A stretch of 64,000 nucleotides of DNA. Origin: Streptomyces sp. Tu6071. Lineage in GTDB: Bacteria; Actinomycetota; Actinomycetes; Streptomycetales; Streptomycetaceae. The notes under the pieces were generated by a model. It searched no databases. It was given only the letters and a program-made list of their open reading frames with translations, and was not told the DNA's origin. Every line of letters begins with the position of its first letter. The first letter of the stretch is position 1. The stretch lies in contig NZ_CM001165.1 of the NCBI RefSeq assembly GCF_000213055.1, forward strand, positions 1,240,001-1,304,000. The letters are read 5' to 3'. Below are positions 41,529-50,849 of the stretch, piece by piece. The position numbers and the translations under genes were made by a program.

Positions 41529-42755
41529 ATGTCGCACACCGCCGCCCGCCCGCGCCGCTCCGGAGCGCTCGCCGCCGCCTCGGCGCTCTCGCTCGGCACG
41601 CTGCTCCTCTCCGCCTGCGCCTCGCCCGGCACAGGCGGCCCGGACGGGGCCAAGGGCGAGTCCGCGCCCGTGAAGGTCGGTCTCGTCTACTCCAGGACGG
41701 GCCCCCTCGCCGACTACGGCAAGCAGTACCTCCAGGGGTTCAAGGCCGGTCTGGAGTACGCGACCAAGGGCACCAACAAGGTGGGCGGCCACAAGATCGT
41801 GGTGACCGAGCGGGACGACGCGGGGGACGCGGCGAAGGCGACGGCGGCGGGCAAGGACCTCATCGGCAAGGGCTACAAGATCCTCGCGGGGACGACGGAC
41901 TCGGGCATCGCGCTCCAGATGGCGCCGCTCGCCGCGCAGAACAAGGTGCTCTTCCTCGACGGGCCCGCCGCGACCGACGCCGTCACCGGCATCAACAAGT
42001 ACACCTTCCGCTCGGGCCGGCAGTCCTACCAGGACACCCTGACCGCCGCCGCGATGCTCGGCGACGCGAAGGGCAAGAAGGTCACGGTGCTCGCGCAGGA
42101 CTCGACCTTCGGGCAGGCGAACGTGGCCGCCGTGCGGGCGGTGCTCGGCAAGGAGGGCGCGAAGGTCTCGAAGGTGCTCGCGCCGCCGTCGGCGACCGAC
42201 CTCACGCCGTTCGCGCGGCAGGTGAGGTCGGCGAAGCCCGACCTGGTCTTCGTGGCCTGGGCCGGGGCGACCGCGCCCGCGCTGTGGACGGCGCTCGACC
42301 AGCAGGGCGTGCTCAGCGCGTCGAAGGTCACGACGGGCCTCGCGGGCACCGCCTCGTACCCCGTCTTCGGCAAGGGCGGTGACAAGATCACCTTCCTCGC
42401 GCACTACTTCGGCGGCGCGGCTGGCACCGCGGCCGAAAAGGCGATGACCAAGTCGGTGAAGGAACAGGGCGGCGTGCCCGATCTCTTCACCCCGGACGGC
42501 TTCACCGCCGCGCAGATGGTGGTGCGGGCCGCACAGGAGAGCCCCGAGGACGCGGACGGGATGATCAAGGCCCTGGAGGGCTGGTCGTTCGAGGGCGTCA
42601 AGGGCGCGACCGAGGTGCGCGCCGAGGACCACGCACTGCTCCAGCCCATGTTCCAGGCGAAGTTGGAGGGCACGGGCGCGGGCGCCGAGCCGAAGCTCGT
42701 CAAGAAGCTCGACAAGGACGAGGTCACCCCGCCGGTCCAGCCGATGAAGGGCTGA
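41529..42755 (+). CDS. branched-chain-amino-acid-type ABC substrate-binding lipoprotein
   Basis: The 408-residue lipoprotein has a lipobox LSAC and the LivJ-type binding fold (VKVGLVYSRTGPLADYGKQY, LAGTTDSGIALQMAP, GKKVTVLAQDSTFGQANVAA, DLVFVAWAGATAPALW). It captures a small substrate, amino acid, amide or similar, for the four transporter genes that follow. The substrate cannot be told from sequence. Confidence 0.9.
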   Translation: MSHTAARPRRSGALAAASALSLGTLLLSACASPGTGGPDGAKGESAPVKVGLVYSRTGPLADYGKQYLQGFKAGLEYATKGTNKVGGHKIVVTERDDAGDAAKATAAGKDLIGKGYKILAGTTDSGIALQMAPLAAQNKVLFLDGPAATDAVTGINKYTFRSGRQSYQDTLTAAAMLGDAKGKKVTVLAQDSTFGQANVAAVRAVLGKEGAKVSKVLAPPSATDLTPFARQVRSAKPDLVFVAWAGATAPALWTALDQQGVLSASKVTTGLAGTASYPVFGKGGDKITFLAHYFGGAAGTAAEKAMTKSVKEQGGVPDLFTPDGFTAAQMVVRAAQESPEDADGMIKALEGWSFEGVKGATEVRAEDHALLQPMFQAKLEGTGAGAEPKLVKKLDKDEVTPPVQPMKG

Positions 42756-42760
42756 CCGGG

Positions 42761-43543
42761 ATGAGCACGGCACCAGCACCGCGCGAGACGGTCGTGTCGG
42801 CCCCGCCCGTCCTCGCCCTCGAAGGCGTCGGCTGGACGGTCGGCGGGGCCCGCATCCTCGACGACGTGTCCCTGGAGGTCCGCGAGGGCGAGTTCCTCGC
42901 CTTCATCGGGCCCAACGGGGCGGGCAAGACCTCGCTGTTCAACCTCGTGAGCGGCCTCGTCCCGGCCACGTCGGGGCGGGTCCTGCTCGACGGCGAGGAC
43001 CTCACGCGCGCGGCCCCGCACGCGCGGGCGCGACGCGGCCTCGGGCGGACCTTCCAGACGTCGAGCCTGTGGCCCGCGATGACGGTCGCCGAGCACGTGC
43101 GGCTCGCGGCGCAGGCAGCGGCGGGCGGCTCCTACCGCGTGTGGCGCAGGGCGGCCCCGTACCGCGAGAAGGTCGCGGACGTGCTGGAGCGCACGGGCCT
43201 CGCGCACCGCGCCGAGGCCCTCGCCTCCGCGCTCTCGCACGGCGAGAAGCGGAAGCTGGAGCTCGCGGTGCTGCTCGTCGCCGAGCCACGGCTCATGCTG
43301 CTCGACGAGCCGATGGCGGGGGTGAGCGCCGAGGAGGTCCCAGCGCTCACCGCGCTGATCCGCTCGCTGCACCGCGACGAGGGCCGCACGGTCCTCATGG
43401 TCGAGCACCACATGGACGTCCTGCTCGGTCTCGCCGACCGGCTCGCCGTCATGCACCACGGCCGGCTCCTCGCGCTCGACGCGCCGGACGCGGTGATCGC
43501 CGACGAGACCGTCCAGCAGGCTTATCTCGGGGAGGCGTTGTGA
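42761..43543 (+). CDS. LivG-type ABC ATPase
   Basis: The 260-residue ATPase has Walker A GPNGAGKTS, Q-loop GRTFQTSSLWP, a signature of the form LSHGEKRKLELAVLL, Walker B LMLLDEPMAG and switch His in VEHHMDV. It pairs with the LivF-type ATPase to power the importer. It starts 5 bp after the binding-protein stop. Confidence 0.92.
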   Translation: MSTAPAPRETVVSAPPVLALEGVGWTVGGARILDDVSLEVREGEFLAFIGPNGAGKTSLFNLVSGLVPATSGRVLLDGEDLTRAAPHARARRGLGRTFQTSSLWPAMTVAEHVRLAAQAAAGGSYRVWRRAAPYREKVADVLERTGLAHRAEALASALSHGEKRKLELAVLLVAEPRLMLLDEPMAGVSAEEVPALTALIRSLHRDEGRTVLMVEHHMDVLLGLADRLAVMHHGRLLALDAPDAVIADETVQQAYLGEAL

Positions 43544-44292
43544 ACACCACGACACCCCTGCTCGCGGTGCGGGGCCTGCGGGTCCTCATCGGCGGGCGGC
43601 ACATCCTGCACGGCGTCGACCTCGACGTGGCCGCCTCGGGCGTGACCGCGCTGCTCGGGCGCAACGGCGCGGGCAAGACGACGACGGTCCGGGGCGTGCT
43701 CGGGCTCGTACCGCGCTCGGGAAGCGTCGTGTTCGACGGCGCGGAGACGGTGGGGCTCGCGACGCACGCGCTCGTGCGGCGCGGGATCGGCTACGCGCCC
43801 GAGGACCGGGGCGTGTTCGCCTCGCTCACGGTCGCCGAGAACCTGCGGCTCGCCGAACGCGCGGGCGGCACACCCGACTACGCGCGGGTTCATGAGCTGT
43901 TCCCCGAACTCAAGCACAGGGAGAAACAGTTGGCGGGCACGCTCTCGGGCGGTCAGCAGCAGATGCTCGCGATCGGGCGGACGCTGCTCAACGGGAACAG
44001 GCTCGTCATCGCCGACGAGCCGACGAAGGGCCTCGCGCCGAAGGTCGTCACCGAGGTGACGCACGTCCTAGAGCGCGCGGCCGAGGCGGTGCCCGTGCTG
44101 CTCGTGGAGCAGAACCTCGCGATGGTGCGCAGGCTCGCCACGCGCTGCACGGTCCTCGCGGACGGCCGCACAGCGCACCAGGGCCCCGCGGAGGCGCTGT
44201 TGAGCGACCCGGAGGCGACGAGGCGACTGCTCGGCGTCGGACGGGCCCGTACCCCCGGAGTCCCCGGCGCACAGAAGAAGGCGGGTGCCTGA
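43540..44292 (+). CDS. LivF-type ABC ATPase
   Basis: The 250-residue ATPase has Walker A GRNGAGKTT, YAPEDRGVFASLTV, signature LSGGQQQMLAIGRTL, Walker B LVIADEPTKGLA and LLVEQNLAMVRRLA. The GTG start overlaps the LivG stop (GTGA). Confidence 0.92.
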   Translation: MNTTTPLLAVRGLRVLIGGRHILHGVDLDVAASGVTALLGRNGAGKTTTVRGVLGLVPRSGSVVFDGAETVGLATHALVRRGIGYAPEDRGVFASLTVAENLRLAERAGGTPDYARVHELFPELKHREKQLAGTLSGGQQQMLAIGRTLLNGNRLVIADEPTKGLAPKVVTEVTHVLERAAEAVPVLLVEQNLAMVRRLATRCTVLADGRTAHQGPAEALLSDPEATRRLLGVGRARTPGVPGAQKKAGA

Positions 44293-45179
44293 TGTCCACC
44301 GTCGTCCTGCTCGTCCTGACCGGACTCGGTCTCGGCGCGCTCTACTTCCTCGTCGCCTCCGGGCTCTCGCTCATCTTCGGGCTCATGGACGTGCTCAACT
44401 TCGCGCACGGCGCGCTGCTCTCCATCGGCGCCTACGCCACGTGGTGGGCCGCGTCCGGGCACCTCCAGGGGGCCGGTCCGGGCGGTTTCGGCTTCGTACT
44501 GGCGGTCGTCTTCGGCGTGTGCGCGGGAACGGTCGCGGCGGTGCTCGTCGAGCTCCTCGTCGTACGGCCGCTGTACACGCGCCCCCGCGAGCAAGTACTC
44601 GCCACCGTGGGGATCTCGCTCGCCGTGCCCGCGCTGCTCGCGGGGATCTGGGGCTCGGACGCGCACAGGTTCCCCGGCCCCGAGGCGCTCGGCGACACCT
44701 TCGGGCTGCTCGGCGCGCGCGTGCCGGTGAACCGGCTCGTGCTCGTCGCCGCCGCCGTCGTGGTGTGGGCCGGGCTGAAGCTCTTCCTGGACCGCACCCG
44801 GTACGGGCTCGTCGTGCGTGCCGGGGTCGAGGACCGCGCGATGGTCACCGCGCTCGGCATCGACGTGCGCAAGGCGTTCACGCTGGTCTTCGCGATCGGC
44901 GGCGCCGCGGCGGCGCTCGGCGGGGCGCTCGGCGGGCTCTACTTCGGCTCGGTCGACCCGCGCCAGGGCACCTCGCTGCTCATCTTCGCGTTCGTCGTCG
45001 TCGTGACGGGCGGCATGGGCTCCGTGAGCGGCGCCGCCGTCGCCTCGGTCGTCATCGGCCTCGTCCAGCAGTTCGCCAACTACTACACCACCGCCGGGCT
45101 CGGCGACCTCGCCGTCGTCGTCCTGCTCGCCGCGCTCCTGCTGCTGCGCCCGCGCGGACTGACGGGGAGGCTCGCGTGA
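44292..45179 (+). CDS. LivH-type ABC permease
   Basis: The 295-residue inner-membrane permease has about eight hydrophobic segments and the family patterns YFLVASGLSLIFGLMDVLNF and VRAGVEDRAMVTALGIDV. Its ATG shares one base with the LivF stop. Confidence 0.92.
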   Translation: MSTVVLLVLTGLGLGALYFLVASGLSLIFGLMDVLNFAHGALLSIGAYATWWAASGHLQGAGPGGFGFVLAVVFGVCAGTVAAVLVELLVVRPLYTRPREQVLATVGISLAVPALLAGIWGSDAHRFPGPEALGDTFGLLGARVPVNRLVLVAAAVVVWAGLKLFLDRTRYGLVVRAGVEDRAMVTALGIDVRKAFTLVFAIGGAAAALGGALGGLYFGSVDPRQGTSLLIFAFVVVVTGGMGSVSGAAVASVVIGLVQQFANYYTTAGLGDLAVVVLLAALLLLRPRGLTGRLA

Positions 45180-46324
45180 GCACCATGACAGGGACACCGG
45201 CCGGACTCGTCAAGAAGCCGGGCGCGCCGGACCCGAAGCGGCGGCTCCTGCGGTGGTGGCCGGTCGTCGCGCTCGTCGTCCTCTTCGTGCTGCCGTACGG
45301 CACGGTGGAGGTCCCCGGGCTGCTCGACGGACCCGTGGGCAGCGCGGGAAGCCTCCAACTCCTGGCGCTGTGCCTCCTGTTCGGCGGGCTCGCGACCGGG
45401 TACGACCTGCTGCTCGGCCGCACGGGGCTGCTTTCCTTCGGGCACGCGCTGTACTTCGCGGCGGGCAGTTACGCGACCAACACCTTCCTGCGCGAGGCGG
45501 GCCTGCCGTTCTGGCTCGCGGCCGTGCTCGGGCTGGTCCTCGGGGTCGCCGTCGCGCTGCTCTTCGGCGCGGTGAGTTTGCGGGTGACGGGCATCGGCTT
45601 CTCGATGGTGACGCTCGCCTTCGCGCAGGCAGCCTCGCTCCTCGTCTCGCGCGACCCGGGCGGCTTCACGGGCGGCGAGGAGGGCATCTCCGCGCCCGGG
45701 GACGCGCTGCCGGCCTCGCTCGTCGGGATCGGCAACACCGCGAACCTCTACTGGATCGCGCTCGCCTTCCTCGTCCTGTGCCTCGCGGTCGTGCACCGGA
45801 CGACCCACTCCCCCACCGGCCGCGTGTGGGAGGGCATCAAGGAGAACGAGCGGCGCGTGGAGGTGCTCGGCCTGCGCCCGTACGGGTTCAAGCTCGTCGC
45901 CTTCGTCGTCGCGGGCACGCTCGCCGCGCTCGGCGGCATCGTGCACCTCCTCCTGACGGGCGGCTCGACGCCCGCCACGACGACCTCCGAGTTCACGCTG
46001 TCGCTCCTCGTGATGGTCGTGCTCGGCGGCTCGGGCACGCGGTGGGGGCCGATGCTCGGCGGCATCCTCTACACGTGGGCGGACCACCGGCTCGGCGATC
46101 TCGCGAACTCGGCGACCGTCGCGGACCTCCCCGGGGTGCTGCGGGTCCCGCTGAGCCAGCCGCTCTTCCTCCTCGGCGTACTCTTCGTGGTCGTCGTCAA
46201 CGTGCTGCCGGGCGGGCTCGCGGCCCTCCCGGGGCGCGTCCGCGCGGCGCGGTCCCGTACCCGTACCACCGGCGGCGACAGCCCGGCCGCCTCCCCGGCC
46301 CCCACCGAAAGGCACGACGCGTGA
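45176..46324 (+). CDS. LivM-type ABC permease
   Basis: The 382-residue permease has a family core of about eight to ten helices (LATGYDLLLGRTGLLSFGHA, VTGIGFSMVTLAFAQA, GIKENERRVEVLGLRPY, GSGTRWGPMLGG). A GTG start overlaps the LivH stop (GTGA), with GGGGAGG upstream. It forms the channel with the LivH-type protein. Confidence 0.92.
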   Translation: MSTMTGTPAGLVKKPGAPDPKRRLLRWWPVVALVVLFVLPYGTVEVPGLLDGPVGSAGSLQLLALCLLFGGLATGYDLLLGRTGLLSFGHALYFAAGSYATNTFLREAGLPFWLAAVLGLVLGVAVALLFGAVSLRVTGIGFSMVTLAFAQAASLLVSRDPGGFTGGEEGISAPGDALPASLVGIGNTANLYWIALAFLVLCLAVVHRTTHSPTGRVWEGIKENERRVEVLGLRPYGFKLVAFVVAGTLAALGGIVHLLLTGGSTPATTTSEFTLSLLVMVVLGGSGTRWGPMLGGILYTWADHRLGDLANSATVADLPGVLRVPLSQPLFLLGVLFVVVVNVLPGGLAALPGRVRAARSRTRTTGGDSPAASPAPTERHDA

Positions 46325-47235
46325 GCACGACCGACCTCGGCACTTCCCCGCTGCCCTTCGACGAGGTGAGGGTGCCGGTCAGCGGCGGCGCCCTGGCGGT
46401 GCTGCGCTGGCCCGCGCGCGAGCCGGACGCACCCGCTGTCCTCGCCCTGCACGGCATCACGGCGAACGGCCTGTCGTGGGGCGCGGTCGCGCGGCACCTC
46501 GCGGGGCGCGCCACGCTCCTCGCGCCCGACCTGCGCGGCCGTGCGGGCAGCGCGGAGCTGCCCGGACCGTGGGGCATCGCGGCGCACGCGGACGACGCCG
46601 CCGCGCTCGTGGCGGGGCTGGGCCTCGAACGGCCGGTGCTCGCCGGGCATTCGATGGGGGCGTTCGTCGCCGCCCTCGCCGCCGTGCGGCACCCGGATTC
46701 CTTCGGGCGGCTGCTCCTGGTCGACGGCGGCGTGGGCTTCCCCGCGCCCACGCACCTCTCGCCGGACGAGCTGATGACGGCCGTCATCGGTCCCGCGATG
46801 GACCGGCTCTCGATGACCTTCCCCGACCGGTCGGCCTACCGGGACTTCTGGCGGGTCCACCCGGCGTTCGCGGAGCAGTGGTCGGCGGAGGTCGACGCGT
46901 ACATCCAGCGCGATCTCACGGGCCGGGAACCGGAGTTGCGGTCCTCGTGCCGCTTGGAGGCGGTCCGCACCGACGGTGTCGGGCTCTTCGACCCCGACGT
47001 GCTCGCCGCCGTGCGCCGCCTTCCCTCGCCCGCGACGCTGTTGTGGGCCGAACGCGGGCTCATGGACGAGCCGCAGGGCCTGTACGACGAGCAACGCCTC
47101 GCCGGGGCCGCGCTCGCCGACACGCGCGTCACCCCGGAACCGGCCCCCGGGACGAACCACTACACGCTGCTGACGGGCGAACCGGGGGCGGCGCGGATCG
47201 CCGGACTGCTGCTCGCGGCGGCGGGGCGGGGCTGA
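46321..47235 (+). CDS. alpha/beta-fold hydrolase
   Basis: The 304-residue protein is an alpha/beta hydrolase with the nucleophile motif GHSMG (Ser in VLAGHSMGAFVAALA), an oxyanion LHGITANG, and a likely catalytic His near TNHYTLL. Its GTG overlaps the LivM stop, making it the last gene of the importer operon. It probably hydrolyses the imported compound or a derivative of it, such as an ester or amide. Confidence 0.87.
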   Translation: MSTTDLGTSPLPFDEVRVPVSGGALAVLRWPAREPDAPAVLALHGITANGLSWGAVARHLAGRATLLAPDLRGRAGSAELPGPWGIAAHADDAAALVAGLGLERPVLAGHSMGAFVAALAAVRHPDSFGRLLLVDGGVGFPAPTHLSPDELMTAVIGPAMDRLSMTFPDRSAYRDFWRVHPAFAEQWSAEVDAYIQRDLTGREPELRSSCRLEAVRTDGVGLFDPDVLAAVRRLPSPATLLWAERGLMDEPQGLYDEQRLAGAALADTRVTPEPAPGTNHYTLLTGEPGAARIAGLLLAAAGRG

Positions 47236-47271
47236 GCGAGGGCGGCGGTCGTACGGGACGGGGCGGCGCTG

Positions 47272-47349
47272 CCGCGTGGGGGCGCCGCTTCCGCGTGGGG
47301 GCGCCGCTTCCGCGTGGGGGCGCCGCTTCCGCGTGGGGGCGCCGCCCCG
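47272..47349. repeat. 19-bp tandem repeats between convergent genes
   Basis: Four units of CCGCGTGGGGGCGCCGCTT start at 47272, 47291, 47310 and 47329; the first three are perfect and the last changes at its end. Each contains the palindrome GGCGCC. The array lies 36 bp after the hydrolase stop and before the convergent PucR stop at 47367. Confidence 0.9.
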
Positions 47350-47366
47350 TCCCTTACCCCGGTCCG

Positions 47367-49346
47367 TCATCCTTCCCGCAACTGCACGAGCGTCAGCGCG
47401 AGTTGAAGTTCCAAGGCGTGTTCGGGGGTGTTCCAGTCCGGGCCGAGGAGCGCCTCGACCCGTTCGAGGCGCTGGACGACGGTGTTGACGTGGACGTGCA
47501 GGGTCTCCTTGGCGCGGACGAGGCTGCCGCCCGCGCCGAAGTAGGCGCGCAGGGTGCGGACGAGTTCGGTGGCACGCTGGGCGTCGTAGGCGAGGAGCGG
47601 ACCGAGGGTCTTCTCGACGAAGCCGTCGAGGTCCTTGTCGTCGCCCAGCAGAATCCCGAGGAAGCCGAGTTCGGCCGCCGAGGCGCCCTCGCCCGCGCGG
47701 CCGAGCACGTGCAGTGCGCGCAGGCAGCGGACGGCCTCGGCGTGGGCGGTGGCGAGGCGCGCGGGGCCCGCGACGGGCCCGGCGGCGGCGACGGTGACGG
47801 GGGCGCCGGTGAGGTGCCCGAGCTGGGCCGCCGCGGCGCGCGCCGCCTCGCCGGGCGGCCGGTCGCCGGAGGAGGGGCCTTCTCCGGTCCCGGCGGGGAC
47901 GAGGAGGACGACGGCGCCCGCGTGCTCGGCGCTCGCGCTGCCCGGCGGGGAGCCGAAGAGGTGGCGCACGGCCGCGGAGCCGAGCCGGTCGCGTGCCTCG
48001 GGGACGGTGTCGGCGACGAGGACGAGGTGGGGGCGGGCGAGGTCGATGCCGAGGCGGTGCCCGCGTTCGGTGAGCAGGCCGGGGTTGCGGCCCGCGTCGG
48101 TGAGGAGGTCGTTGACGAGTTCGCCGCGCACCCGGTTCTCGGTCTCGGCGACGGTGCGGCGCAGGAGCATGAGCAGCCCGGTGACGACGCCCGCGCGCTC
48201 GAAGAGGCGGCGGTCGGCGTCCTCCAGGGGTGCGCGCCGGTGCAGGACCATGATGGCGAGGAGTTCCTGCCCGGCGAGCACCGCGCAGATCCAGCGCCCG
48301 CCGCGCCGCACCGCGCGCGCCGCCGTACGCGACTCCTCGGCGGCGGCGACGAGCCAGCGCGCGTCCATCGAGTCGGCCGCGACGGGCCCGCCGTCGTGGC
48401 GCACGGCGGCGAGCGGGCGACCGCCGGGGTCGTGGACGCTCAGGGTGCCCGCGAGGAGCCCGGCGACGGCCGCGGCGACCTCGCGCACGTCGCCGCCCCG
48501 CAGCACGAGGTCGGTGAGCCGGTCGTGCGCCTCCTCGGCGCGCTGGACTGCGGCGGCGTGGGCGCGTACGACCTCGTTCGCGCGGCCGAGCCCGGCGAGG
48601 GCGGCGCGCGTGTCGTCGAGGGCGCGCGCGGTGTCGAGGGCGATGGCGGCGTGCGCGGCGAGGGAGGAGAGGAGCGCGACCTCCTCGGGGGCGAAGGCGC
48701 GCGGCGAGCGGTCGGCGGCGAAGAGCACGCCGATGACCTTGCGGTCGCCGCCGTGGACCGAGCCGAGCAGGAGCGGGACGCCGAGGATCGCGACGAGGCC
48801 CTCGTCGAAGACACCGGCGTTGATGTCGCGGGTGTGCCGGAAGCGTTCGTCGGTGCGGTAGTCGGGCGAGGCGTAGGGGCGGGCGGTCTGCGCGACGAGG
48901 CCGCCGAGCCCTTCGCCGAGTTCGAGCCGGAGGTTCTGGAAGACCTCCGAGACGGAGCCGTCCGTGACGCGCATGTACGTGTCCCCGGCCTCCTCGTCGG
49001 GGAGCGTGAGGTAGGCGGTGTCGGTGCCGAGGAGGCGGCGGGCGCGGCGCACGATGGCCTTGAGCACGGCGTCGGGGTCGCGGGTCGCGGCGAGGTCGGT
49101 CGCGGTGTCGAAGAGCGCGGTCAGCTCGCGTTCGCGGCGGCGGTGGGTACGGAGCAGGGCGCGGACGCGGAGCGCGGAGGCGACGGCCCGTCCGGTCTCG
49201 GCGAGGTCGGCCGCGGGGACCCCGGCGGCCCGTGCCCGCTCCTCGACGGCCTTGAACTCGTCCTCGGCGGCGTCCTCCGCGAGGAGTTCGAGGAGGTGGC
49301 GCAGATGAGGGACCGCGGAGGCGGGTGCGTGTGATGGCGTGCTCAT
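47367..49346 (-). CDS. GAF-PucR transcriptional regulator
   Basis: The 659-residue protein has an N-terminal helical region, a GAF sensor domain (about residues 75-230: LLGTDTAYLTLPDEE, LGVPLLLGSVHGGDRKVIGV), a central domain, and a C-terminal PucR/CdaR HTH (YFGAGGSLVRAKETLHVHVN, VVQRLERVEALLG). Such proteins are activators. The next gene on the same strand is upstream (3-hydroxybutyrate dehydrogenase), which suggests control of that gene and of the PHB depolymerase gene. Confidence 0.88.
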   Translation of the reverse strand: MSTPSHAPASAVPHLRHLLELLAEDAAEDEFKAVEERARAAGVPAADLAETGRAVASALRVRALLRTHRRRERELTALFDTATDLAATRDPDAVLKAIVRRARRLLGTDTAYLTLPDEEAGDTYMRVTDGSVSEVFQNLRLELGEGLGGLVAQTARPYASPDYRTDERFRHTRDINAGVFDEGLVAILGVPLLLGSVHGGDRKVIGVLFAADRSPRAFAPEEVALLSSLAAHAAIALDTARALDDTRAALAGLGRANEVVRAHAAAVQRAEEAHDRLTDLVLRGGDVREVAAAVAGLLAGTLSVHDPGGRPLAAVRHDGGPVAADSMDARWLVAAAEESRTAARAVRRGGRWICAVLAGQELLAIMVLHRRAPLEDADRRLFERAGVVTGLLMLLRRTVAETENRVRGELVNDLLTDAGRNPGLLTERGHRLGIDLARPHLVLVADTVPEARDRLGSAAVRHLFGSPPGSASAEHAGAVVLLVPAGTGEGPSSGDRPPGEAARAAAAQLGHLTGAPVTVAAAGPVAGPARLATAHAEAVRCLRALHVLGRAGEGASAAELGFLGILLGDDKDLDGFVEKTLGPLLAYDAQRATELVRTLRAYFGAGGSLVRAKETLHVHVNTVVQRLERVEALLGPDWNTPEHALELQLALTLVQLREG

Positions 49347-49605
49347 GTCAGTGTCCCGCGTCCGTTCTCCCCGCGCCCCCGGGCGCCTCGCCGGGGCTCA
49401 CCTTGCCAGCGCCCGGGGCGGCGGTCACCCCACCGGACACCACCGACCAGGGATCTTTACGCTTCCGTGACCACGCCGGGCGCGCGGCGGGGCGGCTCCC
49501 GGCACCGGCCGGCCCCACCGCCGCGGTCACCTCGCCCTCCGGGCCGCCGCCGCGCTCGCGTACGCGCGCCGCCGTCCTCGCGTCCCCGTCCTCACGTCGC
49601 CGCGC

Positions 49606-50412
49606 TCACGTCGCCGTCCAGCCCCCGTCCATGGGCAGCGAGGTGCCCGTGACGGAGGACGCGTGCGGGCCGCACAGCCACAGCACCGCCGCGGCGACCT
49701 CCTCGGGCTCCACGAGCCGCTTGATCGCGCTGTGTTCGAGCAGGACCTTGTCGAGCACCTCGTCCTCGGGGACGCCGTGCCGCCGTGCCTGCTCGGCGAG
49801 CTGACCCTCGACGAGCGGGGTGCGGACGTAGCCGGGGCAGACGCAGTTGCTCGTGACGCCGTGCGGGGCGCCCTCCAGGGCGACGACCTTGCTCAGCCCC
49901 TCCAGGCCGTGCTTCGCGGCGACGTACGCGGACTTGTAGAGGCTCGCGCGCAGCCCGTGCACGGAGGAGATGTTGACGACCCGGCCCCAGCCGCGCGCGT
50001 ACATCCCGGGCAGCGTGCGGCGCAGGATGCGGAAGGGGGCCTCCAGCATGACGCGCTGGAGCAGGGCGAAGCGCTCGGCGGGGAACTCGTGGACGGGGGC
50101 GACGTGCTGGAGCCCGGCGTTGTTGACGACGATGTCGGCGTGGTCGGGGAGCGCGTCGACCTGCGCGGGGTCCGAGAGGTCGGCCACGAGGGCGGTGCCC
50201 CCGGTCCCGGCCGCGACCCGCTCGGCCCCCTCCGCGTCGACGTCCACCACGAGGACCTCGGCCCCGGCCCCCGCGAGGGCGAGCGCGCAGGCCCGCCCGA
50301 TCCCGCTCGCCGCGCCCGTGACGAGCGCGGTCCTGCCGTCGAGGCGGGCGGTCCGCGGCTGCGGGGCCGCATCCGTGCGGGGGCCCGCGGCGGGGCGCGA
50401 AGTGGTCTCCAT
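49606..50412 (-). CDS. 3-hydroxybutyrate dehydrogenase (SDR)
   Basis: The 268-residue SDR has the cofactor motif TGAASGIG, NNAGLQHVAPVHEFP, catalytic Ser in VVNISSVHG and Tyr/Lys in YVAAKHGLEG, and the C-terminal CPGYVRTPLVEGQ region typical of 3-hydroxybutyrate dehydrogenases. It oxidises D-3-hydroxybutyrate to acetoacetate with NAD. The ATG at 50412 has a weak ribosome-binding site. It is divergent from a secreted PHB depolymerase, which releases its substrate. Confidence 0.87.
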   Translation of the reverse strand: METTSRPAAGPRTDAAPQPRTARLDGRTALVTGAASGIGRACALALAGAGAEVLVVDVDAEGAERVAAGTGGTALVADLSDPAQVDALPDHADIVVNNAGLQHVAPVHEFPAERFALLQRVMLEAPFRILRRTLPGMYARGWGRVVNISSVHGLRASLYKSAYVAAKHGLEGLSKVVALEGAPHGVTSNCVCPGYVRTPLVEGQLAEQARRHGVPEDEVLDKVLLEHSAIKRLVEPEEVAAAVLWLCGPHASSVTGTSLPMDGGWTAT

Positions 50413-50849
50413 GGGCGTCACCGTAGGAAGCGCGCGGAGGGGCGGACATGTGGCCGGTCCACACAATCCCCCGGGACGGGGTGGTGGGGTGGTCCATGCG
50501 GGGGTACGGGGGCGGGGGGCGTACGGGGGCGCGGCCGGGGTTGGGTCCGTAGGGCGGGGCCCGGTGCGGGCGGCGGGGCACGGTGCGGGCGAGCGGCGGT
50601 GGACCGTACCGGCGACGGCCGGTGCGTACGGGCGGGCCGTTGACCGGGGCGCGGGCCGGGCGGCGAGCGGGCGGGCGGTGGGCGGGCGCCGTACGGGCAA
50701 GGGGGCGGGCCCACACCTTCGGGCGCCGGGTGTGGCCCGGCTCGCCATAGGGCGGGCGCGGCGCGCGGTCCTAGCCTCGCGCAGCGGAGGCCGGGCACCC
50801 GGCCCCGCACCCGCACCCCGCACCCCGCACGCCCCGGAGGTACCCCACC
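50413..50849. other. divergent regulatory gap with a strongly G-rich strand
   Basis: From about 50466 to 50720 the plus strand carries many runs of 3-6 G and few C runs, a skew unlike the flanking DNA, and could fold into G-quadruplexes. A promoter for the PHB depolymerase must lie near 50750-50800, but no clear boxes were seen. No gene was recognised. Confidence 0.5.

Noticed and set aside
47272..47349. Possible CRISPR array
   Set aside because: Units are contiguous 19-bp copies without spacers and no cas genes are present.
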